Origin: Paraburkholderia domus
GTDB lineage: Bacteria > Pseudomonadota > Gammaproteobacteria > Burkholderiales > Burkholderiaceae
Direction: 5' to 3'
Assembly: GCF_905220705.1 (NCBI RefSeq)
Contig: NZ_CAJNAT010000018.1
Span: 93,323 to 157,322, forward strand
Length of the DNA stretch: 64,000 bases
Position numbers and translations under genes: made by a program. The notes under the pieces were generated by a model. The model was not told the DNA's origin and did no database searches. It worked only from the letters and a program-made list of their open reading frames with translations. Below, piece after piece: positions 17,623-27,305 of the stretch (positions within the stretch are counted from its first letter, which is position 1; each line of letters opens with the position of its first letter).

Positions 17623-18620
17623 GCGATCACCCCGTTAGTCGTTGCGCTGCCGGCATGGCTCGCATGGTTCGACGACCGTGCCGGCGTGCGTGCGGCAGCG
17701 CCTGTGTCGCGCGTCAGTTCATAAACGGTCTGGCCGCGCAGCTTGAACGCCTGCGTCACATAGGTGAAGTTTTCCGAGTGGCCGGCAAACAGCAAACCAC
17801 CCGATTTCATCAGCGGCTCGAAGCGCGCGAGCACCTGCGCCTGCGTCGGCTTGTCAAAATAGATCATCACGTTGCGGCAGAAAATCGCGTCGAACTGCGA
17901 GCGCAACTGGTAATCGCGGTCGGTCAGATTCAGTTGTTCGAAGCGCACCATCGCGCGCACTTCCGGGCGCACCTTGACCATCCCGGCGTGCGCGCCGGTG
18001 CCTTTCAGGAAGAACCGTTTGAGGCGCTCGGGCGACAGATGCTTCACCTGGTCGAACTGATACATGCCGGCTTCGGCTTTCGCCAGCACTTGCGTGTCGA
18101 TGTCTGTGGCGAGCACGCTGGCCTGACGTGCGCCACTGTCGCCGAGCGCTTCGATCAGCGTCATCGCGATCGAATACGGTTCCTCACCGGTCGAGGCCGC
18201 CGAGCACCACACCGAAACCGGCTGCGCGCGGCGCGGCACGAATTCGGCGAGGATCGGAAAGTGATGGGCTTCGCGGAAGAACGCGGTGAGGTTGGTGGTC
18301 AGCGCATTGGTGAAGGCTTCCCACTCGGCCGGATCGTTTTCCGCTTCGAGCAGATCGAGGTACTGTTTGAAGGTCTCGAGTCCACGGGCACGCAGCCGGC
18401 GCGCCAGACGGCTATACGCCATGTCGCGCTTGTGGTCCGACAGCGAAATGCCCGCACTGCGATGAATCAGATCGCGAATGCGAGCGAAATCCGCCGATGT
18501 GAATTCGAAATCCCGTCCTTGCTCACCGGATCTAGCCGATTCCATCCGTTCGGGACGTGCCGGACTCGCCGATTGCGGACGTGCCGGTTGCGGACGTGGT
18601 TGTGCGCGCGTTGCCATCAT
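17619..18620 (-). CDS. cheR: CheR, chemoreceptor methyltransferase
   Basis: The 333-residue product has an N-terminal helical domain (RIRDLIHRSAGISLSDHKRD) and a SAM-dependent methyltransferase domain with WCSAASTGEEPYSIAM, ATDIDTQVLAKAEAGMY and FCRNVMIYFD. It methylates receptor glutamates. The chosen ATG at 18620 has AGGA six bases away; an upstream in-frame ATG (18638) has no ribosome site. The first 45 residues are Arg/Pro/Ala-rich and not part of the family core. The adjacent receptor ends in a DWETF tether that CheR-type enzymes can bind. Confidence 0.97.
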   Translation of the reverse strand: MMATRAQPRPQPARPQSASPARPERMESARSGEQGRDFEFTSADFARIRDLIHRSAGISLSDHKRDMAYSRLARRLRARGLETFKQYLDLLEAENDPAEWEAFTNALTTNLTAFFREAHHFPILAEFVPRRAQPVSVWCSAASTGEEPYSIAMTLIEALGDSGARQASVLATDIDTQVLAKAEAGMYQFDQVKHLSPERLKRFFLKGTGAHAGMVKVRPEVRAMVRFEQLNLTDRDYQLRSQFDAIFCRNVMIYFDKPTQAQVLARFEPLMKSGGLLFAGHSENFTYVTQAFKLRGQTVYELTRDTGAAARTPARSSNHASHAGSATTNGVIA

Positions 18621-18824
18621 GAAAGTTCCTGCCTGCAATACGAGCCATCCCGTTTCTCGCCAAAAGGATTGCTTCTGGCGAAAGGGATTGTGATCGCGGG
18701 GTCGCGCCCGCCCGCGAGTTCTGCCAACACACAGTCGGCCCGCGACACGCCTTGTAAGCGTGCTTCGATGATTCGCCCCTCATGGAGCGAGATGCCGAAT
18801 GACCGCATGTCTTTGTGCCACTTC

Positions 18825-20714
18825 CTAGAACGTTTCCCAGTCCGCGTCCGATCCTGCCGTCGGCGCGGCTGCTGCGGCCGGACGTGCTGCGGATTCGGAT
18901 GCGGCGCGGGCCGTCTTCGGTTTGAGAGCCGGTTCGATACGTGCGGCATCGGCACCATGAGTGGCCGAAGCCGGCGTTGCATGGGTCGCCGCATGAGACG
19001 CTGTGTTCGCTGCCGACTGCGCCGCCGCTTGTGGCGCCGCCTTGGCGGGCTGCACGTGCTGGCTGCCGCCCTTGCTGCCACTCTTGCTGCCACTCTTGCT
19101 GCCGGTCGAGCGTGCCGCGGGTTGCGGACGGGCTGCGGCCACGGTGCTGCGCGTCTGCCCTCCGGCCACCTTCCAGCCGTTCACCACCGCTTGCAACTGG
19201 CGCGTCTGTTCTTCGAGCGATGCCGCCGCAGCAGCCGCCTGTTCGACCAGCGCGGCGTTCTGCTGCGTCACTTCGTCCATCTGCACGACCGCACGGCTCA
19301 CCTGTTCGATCCCGCCCGACTGCTCTTCGGAAGCCGCGCTGATTTCGCCCATGATGTCGGTCACGCGGCGCACCGCCTGCACGATCTCGTCCATCGTGGT
19401 GCCCGCCCGGCCGACCAGCACCGAGCCGCTTTGCACCTTGTCGACGGAGTCGCCGATCAGTTCCTTGATTTCCTTGGCGGCGCTGGCGCTGCGCTGCGCG
19501 AGGCTGCGCACTTCGCCTGCGACCACCGCGAAACCACGCCCCTGTTCGCCTGCCCGCGCGGCTTCGACGGCCGCGTTCAGCGCAAGAATATTGGTCTGGA
19601 ACGCGATGCCTTCGATCACGCCGATGATGTCGACGACCTTGTTCGAACTGGTCGCGATGTCCTGCATCGTCGTGACGACCTGGCTCACCACGTCGCCGCC
19701 GCGCGTCGCGATATCGGACGCGTTGACGGCCAACTGGCTCGCCTGGCGCGCGTTCTCGGCGTTCTGGCGCACGGTGCCGGTCAGCTGCTCCATGCTCGAC
19801 GCGGTTTCCTGCAGCGAAGCGGCCTGCTGTTCGGTGCGTTGCGAAAGATCGGTGTTGCCCATGGAGATTTCGCGCGCGCCGGTGTCGATCGATTCAGTGC
19901 TGCTGTGAACCGCCTTCACCATCGTCGCCATGCTTTCCTGCATCCGCTTGATGCCGGCGAAGAGGCGGCCGATTTCGTTACGGCTGAACACCTCGATCTG
20001 CTCGGACAGATCACCGGACGCGATCCGTTCGAAGCATACCGTCGCGTCGTTCAGCGGCTGCACGATCAGGCCGCGCAGTGCAAAACGGATGCCCACCACC
20101 ATCAGCAGCGCAACCACAGTGACGCCGATGATCAGTGTCGTCATCAGCGACATGTTCGATTGCGCGCCAACTTGCTGGTCGACCGCGCTTTGCTGCAATG
20201 CCTTGATGACCGCCGATGCAGCGCCGTCGTAGGCGATGAACATCGGGCTGATCTTCGTATCGGCGATCGCGTGATAGGCGGTCATGTCGTTCGCGTTCAG
20301 GGCCGCGAACTCCGGATCGACGCCCTCATGCATCACCGTCGTGCGCTTGGCGAGCACGTCGTCGAGAAGCGCCTGATCGATGCCTTGCTTCGGCGCATCG
20401 AGATAGATCTGCCAGCTCTGATTGCCTTTGGTCAGCAGTTCCTGCGCGCGATCGATCGCTTTCTTCGCTTCGTCCGCGTTGCCCGCAGCCGACAGCGTGT
20501 TGAAGCGGTCTATCGCGAGACGCGAACGCAACAGATACGCCGAAGCATCGTCGAGCGCGTGAATGGCGACCAGATCGCCGCGAGCGATACGGTCGAGCGA
20601 CTGGCTCGCGCCGTTCAGCGCGGTTAGACCAAGCGCGCCGACCACGACGGTCAGCGCAACCAGAATGATCCCCACCACCGTCAACGATGTGCGAATCGAC
20701 CACCTGCTCAGCAT
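18825..20714 (-). CDS. Methyl-accepting chemotaxis protein (Tsr-like)
   Basis: The 629-residue product has membrane helices at about 11-33 and 190-212 enclosing a periplasmic four-helix-bundle sensor, then a HAMP domain, methylation helices and the hairpin tip (EGIAFQTNILALNAAVEAAR, GRGFAVVAGEVRSLAQRSA). The C-terminus ends DWETF, the pentapeptide tether for CheR/CheB. The linker before it is Ala-rich and holds a short GSKS tandem repeat. The ligand cannot be told from sequence. It lies between cheW and cheR and is probably the operon-encoded main receptor. Confidence 0.95.
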   Translation of the reverse strand: MLSRWSIRTSLTVVGIILVALTVVVGALGLTALNGASQSLDRIARGDLVAIHALDDASAYLLRSRLAIDRFNTLSAAGNADEAKKAIDRAQELLTKGNQSWQIYLDAPKQGIDQALLDDVLAKRTTVMHEGVDPEFAALNANDMTAYHAIADTKISPMFIAYDGAASAVIKALQQSAVDQQVGAQSNMSLMTTLIIGVTVVALLMVVGIRFALRGLIVQPLNDATVCFERIASGDLSEQIEVFSRNEIGRLFAGIKRMQESMATMVKAVHSSTESIDTGAREISMGNTDLSQRTEQQAASLQETASSMEQLTGTVRQNAENARQASQLAVNASDIATRGGDVVSQVVTTMQDIATSSNKVVDIIGVIEGIAFQTNILALNAAVEAARAGEQGRGFAVVAGEVRSLAQRSASAAKEIKELIGDSVDKVQSGSVLVGRAGTTMDEIVQAVRRVTDIMGEISAASEEQSGGIEQVSRAVVQMDEVTQQNAALVEQAAAAAASLEEQTRQLQAVVNGWKVAGGQTRSTVAAARPQPAARSTGSKSGSKSGSKGGSQHVQPAKAAPQAAAQSAANTASHAATHATPASATHGADAARIEPALKPKTARAASESAARPAAAAAPTAGSDADWETF

Positions 20715-20763
20715 CTTGATGCTCCCTGTTCGATCTGTCTTTCGTACTGGCGCGTATTGATGC

Positions 20764-21294
20764 TTACGCGCTGAGCGTTTCGATCAGCGCCATTTCACGG
20801 CTGGTCATCAGCTTCTCGATGTCCATCAGGATCAGCATGCGGCCGTCGACCGTGCCCAGACCCGTCAGGTACTCGGTCGTCAGCGTCGCGCCGAATTCCG
20901 GCGCCGGCATGATCTGGTCGGTGGCGAGCGTCAGCACGTCCGACACGCCGTCCACCACCATCCCGACCACGCGGTGCGCGACGTTCAGGATGATCACGAC
21001 CGTCTGGTGGTCATACTCGACACGGCCCAGATGGAACTTGATGCGCATGTCGACGATCGGCACGATGATGCCGCGCAGATTGATCACGCCTTTGATGAAC
21101 TCAGGCGCATTGGCGATACGCGTCACGTTGTCGTAGCCGCGGATTTCCTGCACCTTGAGAATGTCGATGCCGTACTCTTCGGCGCCGAGCGTGAAGACGA
21201 GGAATTCCTGACCGCCGGCGTCTGCCTGCTGCGCGTCGCGGCGACCATTCGTCGCGTTCGCGACGCTCGAATTGATGGATTGGACTTCTGCCAC
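20764..21294 (-). CDS. cheW: CheW, receptor-kinase coupling protein
   Basis: The 176-residue product shows the CheW fold signatures FLVFTLGAEEYGIDILKVQE, FIKGVINLRGIIVPIVDMR and VVIILNVAHRVVGMVVDGVS. It links receptors to CheA at the inner membrane. I prefer GTG at 21294, preceded by GGGGG about seven bases upstream, over a TTG four codons earlier. It sits between cheA and the chemoreceptor gene. Confidence 0.97.
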   Translation of the reverse strand: MAEVQSINSSVANATNGRRDAQQADAGGQEFLVFTLGAEEYGIDILKVQEIRGYDNVTRIANAPEFIKGVINLRGIIVPIVDMRIKFHLGRVEYDHQTVVIILNVAHRVVGMVVDGVSDVLTLATDQIMPAPEFGATLTTEYLTGLGTVDGRMLILMDIEKLMTSREMALIETLSA

Positions 21295-21375
21295 GTTAGC
21301 CCCCAAACGGTTGGGATGAAATAAATTGAGTGAGTGTTGCGAAAACTGCGTGCCCGACGGATGCCATTAGCGATG

Positions 21376-23670
21376 TCATGCGAGACTCATCGCGCCGTGC
21401 GCATGGCGCGTTTCGCGATTCAGCGCCGCCACGTCCACGATCAGCGCGACACTGCCGTCGCCGAGGATGGTTGCGGCGGAAATGCCGTGCACCTTGCGGT
21501 AATTCGTTTCCAGATTCTTCACGACCACCTGCTGCTGCCCCACCAGTTCGTCGATCAGCATCGCAAAGCGGCGCCCTTCGGTTTGCATGATGGTGACGAT
21601 GCCTTGCGTCGGTTCCTGCTTGGCGCCTTCGACCGTGAACACTTCGTGCAGTGCGACGAGCGGCAGATATTCGCCACGCACGCGCACCACGCGCTCGCCG
21701 TTGGCGACCGTATAAATGTCCTCGGCTTGCGGCTGCAGCGACTCCATCACGAAGTTCAGCGGCAGAATGAAGATCTCGTTGCCGACCTTGACCGACATGC
21801 CGTCGAGAATCGCCAGCGTGAGCGGCAAAACAATGCGCGTGGTGCTGCCCTTGCCCGCATGCGAGGTGATTTCCACGTGACCACCCATCGACTGGATGTT
21901 CCGCTTCACCACGTCCATGCCGACGCCGCGGCCCGAGACGTCCGTGACCTGCTCCGCTGTCGAGAAGCCCGGCAGGAAAATCAGGTTCCAGACTTCTTCG
22001 TCGGACATCGTTTCGCTGACCTGCATGCCCTGCTTGGCCGCCTTCGCGAGAATCTTGTCGCGGCGCAAGCCGGCGCCGTCGTCGCTCACTTCGATGACGA
22101 TGTTGCCGCCGTGATGCGCGGCCGACAGCACCAGTTGGCCGGTCGAATCCTTGCCCGCCGCGCGCCGCGCTTCCACGGTTTCAATGCCGTGGTCGAGACT
22201 ATTGCGCACGAGGTGAGTCAACGGATCGATGATCCGTTCGATGAGGCTCTTGTCGAGTTCGGTCGCCTGACCGAAGGTGACGAGTTCCACTTCCTTGCCG
22301 AGTTTCGCCGCCAGATCGCGCACGAGACGCGGGAAGCGGCTGAACACGTAGTCCATCGGCATCATGCGGATCGACATCACCGCTTCCTGCAGGTCGCGGG
22401 CGTTGCGCTCGAGCTGCGCCATGCCGTTGAAGAGCCGGTCGTGCAAGGCCGGATCGAACGTGCTGGTGGTCTCGGCCAACATCGCCTGCGTGATCACCAG
22501 CTCGCCGACCAGGTTGATCAGCTGATCGACCTTCTCGACGCCGACGCGAATCGAGCTGCCCTCCGCGCCGCCTGCTGCCGCGGCCGGACGCGCCGCCTTG
22601 CGGTCCTGTTCGGCGGCCGCCGATGCACCGCTCGCTGCTGCAGGCGCAGCCGCGGCGGGCGCCGGGGTATTCGCCGCAGTGGAGGCCGAAGCCGCAGCGG
22701 CGTCGAACAGTCCGTGCGTGGCAGCGGCTTGGGCGGGCGCAGCGGTGTGACCCACCGGTGCCGACGATGCTGCCTGCTCCGCCTTTACTGCTTGTGCTGT
22801 CTGCACTGCTTGTACCGCTTGTGCCGGGGCCGAATCGGCAGCGTCAGGCGTTCCAGGTTCGCCTTGCTGCGTCTCGTCCGCCGGCGCGGTGCCGCGGCCG
22901 ATCGAGATCTGACTGTCGTCGATCACGAAACAGCACACAGCGATAATGTCGTCGGCAGTTACATCGGTCTGGAGCCACAGCGTCAGATCGCCGCCGCTCT
23001 TGACCCGCCCAACGATGTTGCCCAGGTTGCCGAGCTCTTCGGCCAGCAGTTCCTGGTCCTTCTCACCAACGCCCCGTAGCGTAATTTTCAGATGGGGGCC
23101 GCCTTCTTCACCGGCCCCTCCGGCTTGCCCGGTCTGTGCCGGTTCGCCGTCAGTCCATTCACCCGCCGCCTGCACCGCCTGTTCGACGACGTGCTCGGGC
23201 GGGGTACCGCCTTGACCTGCTATTTGTGCGTCTACTGGTGCTGCAACTTCCACCGCTACGGCCGGTTCCGCGCCTGAGTGGCTTTCCGCATTCAACTTTT
23301 CGAGCTTCGCGCAGATCGCCTTGGCAACAGCCGTATCCGGCTCGGCGCTCGCGCGGTAGTCGGCGAGCTGGCCCGACAACACGTCCTTGGTTTCGAGGAA
23401 CGTGTCGATCATGTCCTTGCGCAGCACGAGTTCGTTATTGCGTGCGCGGTCGAGCAGCGATTCGAGAATGTGGGTCGTTTCCGTCAACGCGGTAAAACCG
23501 AACGTCGCCGCGCCACCCTTGATCGAATGCGCCGCGCGGAAAATCGCCGCGAGGTCTTCGGGGTCCGGGTGCGCGATATCCAGATTGAGCAGCAACTGCT
23601 CCATCTGCGCGAGCAGTTCGTCCGCTTCGTCGAAGAACGTCTGATAGAACTGAGTGATGTCGAGTGTCAT
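21376..23670 (-). CDS. cheA: CheA, chemotaxis histidine kinase
   Basis: The 764-residue product has the P1-P5 plan: an HPt domain with phosphoacceptor His48 (FRAAHSIKGGAATFG), a P2 domain near 185-260, an Ala-rich linker, dimerisation helices (VDQLINLVGELVITQAML), an HATPase domain (LVRNSLDHGIE, DDGAGLRRDKI, GRGVGMDVVK) and a C-terminal CheW-like P5 domain. It phosphorylates CheY and CheB. The Ala/Gln/Pro-rich linker of about 120 residues makes it longer than enteric CheA (654). Confidence 0.98.
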   Translation of the reverse strand: MTLDITQFYQTFFDEADELLAQMEQLLLNLDIAHPDPEDLAAIFRAAHSIKGGAATFGFTALTETTHILESLLDRARNNELVLRKDMIDTFLETKDVLSGQLADYRASAEPDTAVAKAICAKLEKLNAESHSGAEPAVAVEVAAPVDAQIAGQGGTPPEHVVEQAVQAAGEWTDGEPAQTGQAGGAGEEGGPHLKITLRGVGEKDQELLAEELGNLGNIVGRVKSGGDLTLWLQTDVTADDIIAVCCFVIDDSQISIGRGTAPADETQQGEPGTPDAADSAPAQAVQAVQTAQAVKAEQAASSAPVGHTAAPAQAAATHGLFDAAAASASTAANTPAPAAAAPAAASGASAAAEQDRKAARPAAAAGGAEGSSIRVGVEKVDQLINLVGELVITQAMLAETTSTFDPALHDRLFNGMAQLERNARDLQEAVMSIRMMPMDYVFSRFPRLVRDLAAKLGKEVELVTFGQATELDKSLIERIIDPLTHLVRNSLDHGIETVEARRAAGKDSTGQLVLSAAHHGGNIVIEVSDDGAGLRRDKILAKAAKQGMQVSETMSDEEVWNLIFLPGFSTAEQVTDVSGRGVGMDVVKRNIQSMGGHVEITSHAGKGSTTRIVLPLTLAILDGMSVKVGNEIFILPLNFVMESLQPQAEDIYTVANGERVVRVRGEYLPLVALHEVFTVEGAKQEPTQGIVTIMQTEGRRFAMLIDELVGQQQVVVKNLETNYRKVHGISAATILGDGSVALIVDVAALNRETRHAHGAMSLA

Positions 23671-23768
23671 GCCTGGGTCACCGCGAGAGTTCCTGTCTAG
23701 GCTTGGGCTGCCGTGCCGCCGCGTCGAAAGCTTCTATAACTTGTGTAAAAAGGGTGCTGATGGGGCGC

Positions 23769-24146
23769 TCATGCCTCGTCCGGTTCGCCTAACGCCGCCA
23801 CCAGTTCGGTCAGCATGTCGGGGTCGAGCGGCTTTTCGATCCAGCCGGTCGCGCCCGCGGCCCGCGCCGCCGCCTTGAACGGCTCGCCCGATTCCGTCGT
23901 GAGGACGAGGATGGGCGTGGCCTGGTAAGCGGGGTTGCCGCGCAGCTCCGTGATCAGATCGAGGCCGGTCTTGCCTGGCATGTGCTGGTCTGTCAGCACG
24001 AGGTCGAACGACATCGCGAGCGCGTTTTCGAGCCCTTCGTTGCCGTCCGCCGCGAGCGTCACTTCGTAGCCGGCCGTCGTCAGCGTTGCGGCAAGGATTT
24101 GCCGCATCGATGCCGAATCGTCGATTGCCAGGATGTGCCTGATCAT
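23769..24146 (-). CDS. CheY1, single-domain response regulator before cheA
   Basis: The 125-residue product is a receiver with the DD pair at residues 9-10, phosphoacceptor Asp53 in LVLTDQHMPGKTG, conserved Thr near 83 (VLTTESG) and Lys in GWIEKPL. It differs clearly from the second CheY between cheB and cheZ, so the operon has two. In other systems the second protein can act as a phosphate sink or feed another output; its role here is not visible. The ATG at 24146 is preferred over an extended start. Confidence 0.93.
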   Translation of the reverse strand: MIRHILAIDDSASMRQILAATLTTAGYEVTLAADGNEGLENALAMSFDLVLTDQHMPGKTGLDLITELRGNPAYQATPILVLTTESGEPFKAAARAAGATGWIEKPLDPDMLTELVAALGEPDEA

Positions 24147-24230
24147 GAAAACCTCGCTGCACTTACGCAATGGATCAGCTGGCTGTCCGCGCCACCTGGG
24201 CGCATGGACCGGCCAGCCGGTCGCTATCTG

Positions 24231-25238
24231 TTACTGGGCTGCCGGCGCTACCGCCGGCACCTTCGGTGCAACCGTCACCGGTTGCGCAAGTCTTTGCAGC
24301 AGCGGCTTGGAGCCGGCTGCATCGTCCGACAAGGTGGTCGTGGTGGAGTCGTCATGGTCAAGCGCCTCCTCCGACTTCTTGTTCAGCACGATGATGCTGA
24401 TGCGGCGGTTTTCCGGGTCCATCGGATCCGCCTTGTTCAGGTTCTGCGTCGACGCGAGGCCGAGCACGCGCATCACCTTCGCTTCGTCCATGCCGCCGGC
24501 GATCAGCTCGCGGCGCGACGCGTTGGCGCGGTCCGCGGACAGTTCCCAGTTGCTGTAGCCCTTCTCGCCACCCGCGTACTGCACGGCGTCGGTGTGCCCT
24601 TGCACGATGATGCGGTTCGGTACGTCGTTCAGCGTGTGGCCGATTTCGCGCAGGATGTCGCGCATGTACGGTTCAACCACATCTCTCGCGGTCGCGAACA
24701 TCGGTCGCTTCTGCGAGTCGACGATTTCGATACGCAGGCCGGTCAGTGTCGAGTCGATGCGAATCTGCTGCTTGAACTGGCGCAGCACGGGGTTCGCTTC
24801 GATCGCGGCCATCAGCTTGACCTGCAGATCGTGCAAACGGACCTGTTCGCGGCGTTCCAGCTCGCCCTGCGACTGTTTGCTCGCGTCCTCGTCGTTATGG
24901 GAGGCCGTGCGCTCGGCGCGATTGTTCGCGCCGTCCGTTGCGCGCGTGATGCCCTGTGCATCGGTCGAAATATCGCGGCCGCCGCCCTTCAGAATGCTCG
25001 AGTCCTCGGCGCTGCGATCGCCGCCCCATAGCGTGATCTTCAACGGCTGGTTGAAGTAATCGGCGATGCCCTTCAACTGCACGGTGGAGGCAGAACTGAG
25101 CAGCCACATCAGCAGGAAGAACGCCATCATCGCGGTCATGAAGTCCGCGTACGCGAGCTTCCACGCTCCGCCGTGATGGCCAGCCTTCTTCGGCGCGGCG
25201 CGCTTGACGACAATGGCGCGGTCTTTGTCCTTGCTCAT
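24231..25238 (-). CDS. motB: MotB, stator protein
   Basis: The 335-residue product has a short cytoplasmic tail, one membrane helix preceded by the proton-binding Asp32 (KLAYADFMTAMMAFFLLMWL), a periplasmic plug region and an OmpA/MotB peptidoglycan-binding domain (VQGHTDAVQYAGGEKGYSNW, LSADRANASRRELIA). With MotA it forms the torque-generating ion channel. The C-terminal 40 residues are polar and Pro/Ala-rich. It starts 21 bases past motA. Confidence 0.97.
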   Translation of the reverse strand: MSKDKDRAIVVKRAAPKKAGHHGGAWKLAYADFMTAMMAFFLLMWLLSSASTVQLKGIADYFNQPLKITLWGGDRSAEDSSILKGGGRDISTDAQGITRATDGANNRAERTASHNDEDASKQSQGELERREQVRLHDLQVKLMAAIEANPVLRQFKQQIRIDSTLTGLRIEIVDSQKRPMFATARDVVEPYMRDILREIGHTLNDVPNRIIVQGHTDAVQYAGGEKGYSNWELSADRANASRRELIAGGMDEAKVMRVLGLASTQNLNKADPMDPENRRISIIVLNKKSEEALDHDDSTTTTLSDDAAGSKPLLQRLAQPVTVAPKVPAVAPAAQ

Positions 25239-25259
25239 CGAATCGGTTCCCGGCGCCCG

Positions 25260-26120
25260 TTACTTGGCTTTGACGCGGCGCACGTGCTCTTCGAGCTCGG
25301 CGAACGACGGACGCTCAGTCGAGAAGAGCACCTTGCGGCCGAATTCGACGGCAATCGCCGGCGCATAGCCATTCAGGCTGGCGAGAATCGTCACCTTGAT
25401 GCACTGGAACATCTTGGTCGACTCGGTCACGCGCTGTTCGGCGACGCTCGCGAGCGGCCCGATCAGCCCGTACGAAAGCAGAATCCCGAGGAAGGTGCCG
25501 ACCAGCGCCTGGGCGATCATCTCGCCGAGCACCGCGGGCGGCTTGTCGGCGGAGGCCATGGTGTGCACCACGCCCATCACCGCAGCCACGATCCCGAACG
25601 CCGGCATGGCGTCGCCGACCTTATTCAGGGCGTGCGCGGGCGCCTCGCCTTCCTGGTGATGCGTCTCGATCTCCTCGTCCATCAGGCTTTCGATCTCGAA
25701 CGCGTTCATGTTGCCGCCGACCATCAGACGCAGGTAGTCGGTCAGGAACTCGATGATGTGATGGTCGGCGAGGATCTTCGGATACTGGGTGAAGATCGGG
25801 CTCTTCGACGGATCGTCGATGTCGGCTTCCAGCGTCAGCGTGCCTTCCTTGCGCGCCTTGGCCAGCAGGACGTAAAGGAGCGCCATCAGCTCCATGTAGA
25901 CGTCCTTGTTGTACTTTGCGCCCTTGAACAGGGTCGGAATGACGCGCAGCGTCGCCTTGATCGTCTTCATCCCGTTGCCGAGAATGAACGCGCCGACGCC
26001 GGCACCGACGATCATCAGCACTTCGACAGGCTGCAGCAGCGCGCCGAGATGGCCGCCTTCCAGCGCGTAACCGCCGAAGACGGACAATAGCGTCACGAGT
26101 GTTCCCACGAAAATCAGCAC
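25260..26120 (-). CDS. motA: MotA, stator proton channel
   Basis: The 286-residue product is a four-helix membrane protein of the MotA/ExbB superfamily. Helix 1 spans about residues 2-22, helix 2 lies near 35-50, and helices 3 and 4 are near 170-220 (VGDAMPAFGIVAAVMGVVHT, LVGTFLGILLSYGLIGPLAS). The start is a GTG. It heads the mot/che operon; a sigma-28 promoter ends about 45 bases upstream of the GTG. Confidence 0.97.
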   Translation of the reverse strand: MLIFVGTLVTLLSVFGGYALEGGHLGALLQPVEVLMIVGAGVGAFILGNGMKTIKATLRVIPTLFKGAKYNKDVYMELMALLYVLLAKARKEGTLTLEADIDDPSKSPIFTQYPKILADHHIIEFLTDYLRLMVGGNMNAFEIESLMDEEIETHHQEGEAPAHALNKVGDAMPAFGIVAAVMGVVHTMASADKPPAVLGEMIAQALVGTFLGILLSYGLIGPLASVAEQRVTESTKMFQCIKVTILASLNGYAPAIAVEFGRKVLFSTERPSFAELEEHVRRVKAK

Positions 26121-26165
26121 TGCCGAGCCCTCACAAAGAAGCGACGGTGACCGTCGTTAATCTGG

Positions 26166-26192
26166 TTTACGGCAACGGAGCAGAAAACTTTG
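26166..26192 (-). promoter_or_regulatory. Sigma-28 (FliA) promoter of the mot/che operon
   Basis: On the minus strand CAAAGTTT (26192-26185) and GCCGTAAA (26173-26166) are separated by exactly 11 bases, a close match to TAAAGTTT-N11-GCCGATAA. It stands alone upstream of motA and would drive motA through cheZ. Confidence 0.85.
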
Positions 26193-26372
26193 ACGGAAAA
26201 GCGGCGCGTCGCTCCGGTGTAAACCAGAGGCGGGTTAAACCGCCCCGGCCAGGTCCGGCACCGGTCGGCCGGGCCGGAAAGCCCGCCGGATGGGGTTATG
26301 AGCGTGTGCAACGGCGTGGGCAACGACGCGTGCCCACGGTTGCAGGTCGTGGGCCGGTGCTGCCCCCGCTAG

Positions 26373-26933
26373 TCAGACCGTAAGCGCGGCGAGGCTTTCG
26401 CGAGCTCGTGCGTCGGCGAATTTCTTTGTCTTGCCGGCACGCGAAGGCGGCTGGCACAGCCCGCAGACGAAGGCGTGCTGCGGATCGTGGGCATGCGCGA
26501 CAAAATGTCCGCCGCACCGGCAGCAGGCGGTCATTTGCAGCATTCCGGAGTCGAAGAAGCGCACCAGCGTCCAGGCGCGCGTGAGACTGAGCACGGGCTC
26601 GTCGTCGTGCAACTGGACATGTTCCAGATAGAGCCGGTAGCTCTTCACGATCGACTGGATGGTCTGGCAGCCGCCATGCCCTGCCATGAAACGGTAGATG
26701 TTGTAGAACAGCGATGAGTGAAAGTTCGGCTGCCAGGTCATGAACCAGTCGGTCGAAAACGGCAACATGCCCTTGGGCGGCGACACCCCTTTCAGTTCCT
26801 TGTACAGCTTGATGAGCCGATCGCGCGACAGGCTGGTTTCAGCTTCCAGCAATTGCAAACGCGCGCCAAGCTCGATCAATTCGATGGCCAGGGTAATTTC
26901 CCTGACTTCCTGCACAACACTTTTAGATGCCAT
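26373..26933 (-). CDS. flhC: FlhC, flagellar master regulator subunit
   Basis: The 186-residue product matches FlhC along its length, including IELGARLQLLEAETSLSRDR, LPFSTDWFMTWQPNFHSSLF and the zinc site built from CCRCGGHF and FVCGLCQPP. With FlhD it forms the heterohexamer that activates class II flagellar promoters. It starts 51 bases after the flhD stop. No terminator was recognised before the motA promoter downstream. Confidence 0.98.
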   Translation of the reverse strand: MASKSVVQEVREITLAIELIELGARLQLLEAETSLSRDRLIKLYKELKGVSPPKGMLPFSTDWFMTWQPNFHSSLFYNIYRFMAGHGGCQTIQSIVKSYRLYLEHVQLHDDEPVLSLTRAWTLVRFFDSGMLQMTACCRCGGHFVAHAHDPQHAFVCGLCQPPSRAGKTKKFADARARESLAALTV

Positions 26934-26984
26934 CCGCTTGCATTTCCCCCGTCCTGAGCGCTTTTTTTGAACTACAAGCTGCCA

Positions 26985-27305
26985 TCAGCCGAGTTGCTCG
27001 ACTGGCTGGCCTGCCATCAGGATCGCGGAATGCGCCTGAGCCACGGCGCTGGATTTGCCTTTGTCCGCAAGAGCGGACAGCACGGCATGGTCATCGAAAC
27101 GGAAACGGCACAACACCTGATTGGACGCCGCCAGCTTCACGGTCTGCGCCAAAGACAGATTGGCGAGCACATTGGCTAACTGGTCCGAAATCCCCATGCG
27201 AAACATGCCCATCGGCTTGTCTTCGCGCAGCAGACGCTGCGCGAGCAGGAGATAAGACAGGTTGACTTCTCTGATCTCATTGAGCATTTCGCTTGTCGCG
27301 CTCAT
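26985..27305 (-). CDS. flhD: FlhD, flagellar master regulator subunit
   Basis: The 106-residue product shows the FlhD core EIREVNLSYLLLAQRLLRED and FRMGISDQLANVLANLSLAQ. FlhD dimers join FlhC to bind DNA. I used the ATG at 27305 (MSATSEM); an in-frame extension to 27449 adds Arg/Ser-rich residues without family support. It is the first gene of flhDC and faces a 700-base regulatory region. Confidence 0.96.
   Translation of the reverse strand: MSATSEMLNEIREVNLSYLLLAQRLLREDKPMGMFRMGISDQLANVLANLSLAQTVKLAASNQVLCRFRFDDHAVLSALADKGKSSAVAQAHSAILMAGQPVEQLG

Noticed and set aside
17544..20627. A 1027-codon plus-strand open frame opposite cheR and the receptor gene
   Set aside because: It is antisense to well-conserved genes, is Arg/His/Ala-rich as expected from high-GC third-position bias, and shows no family motif.
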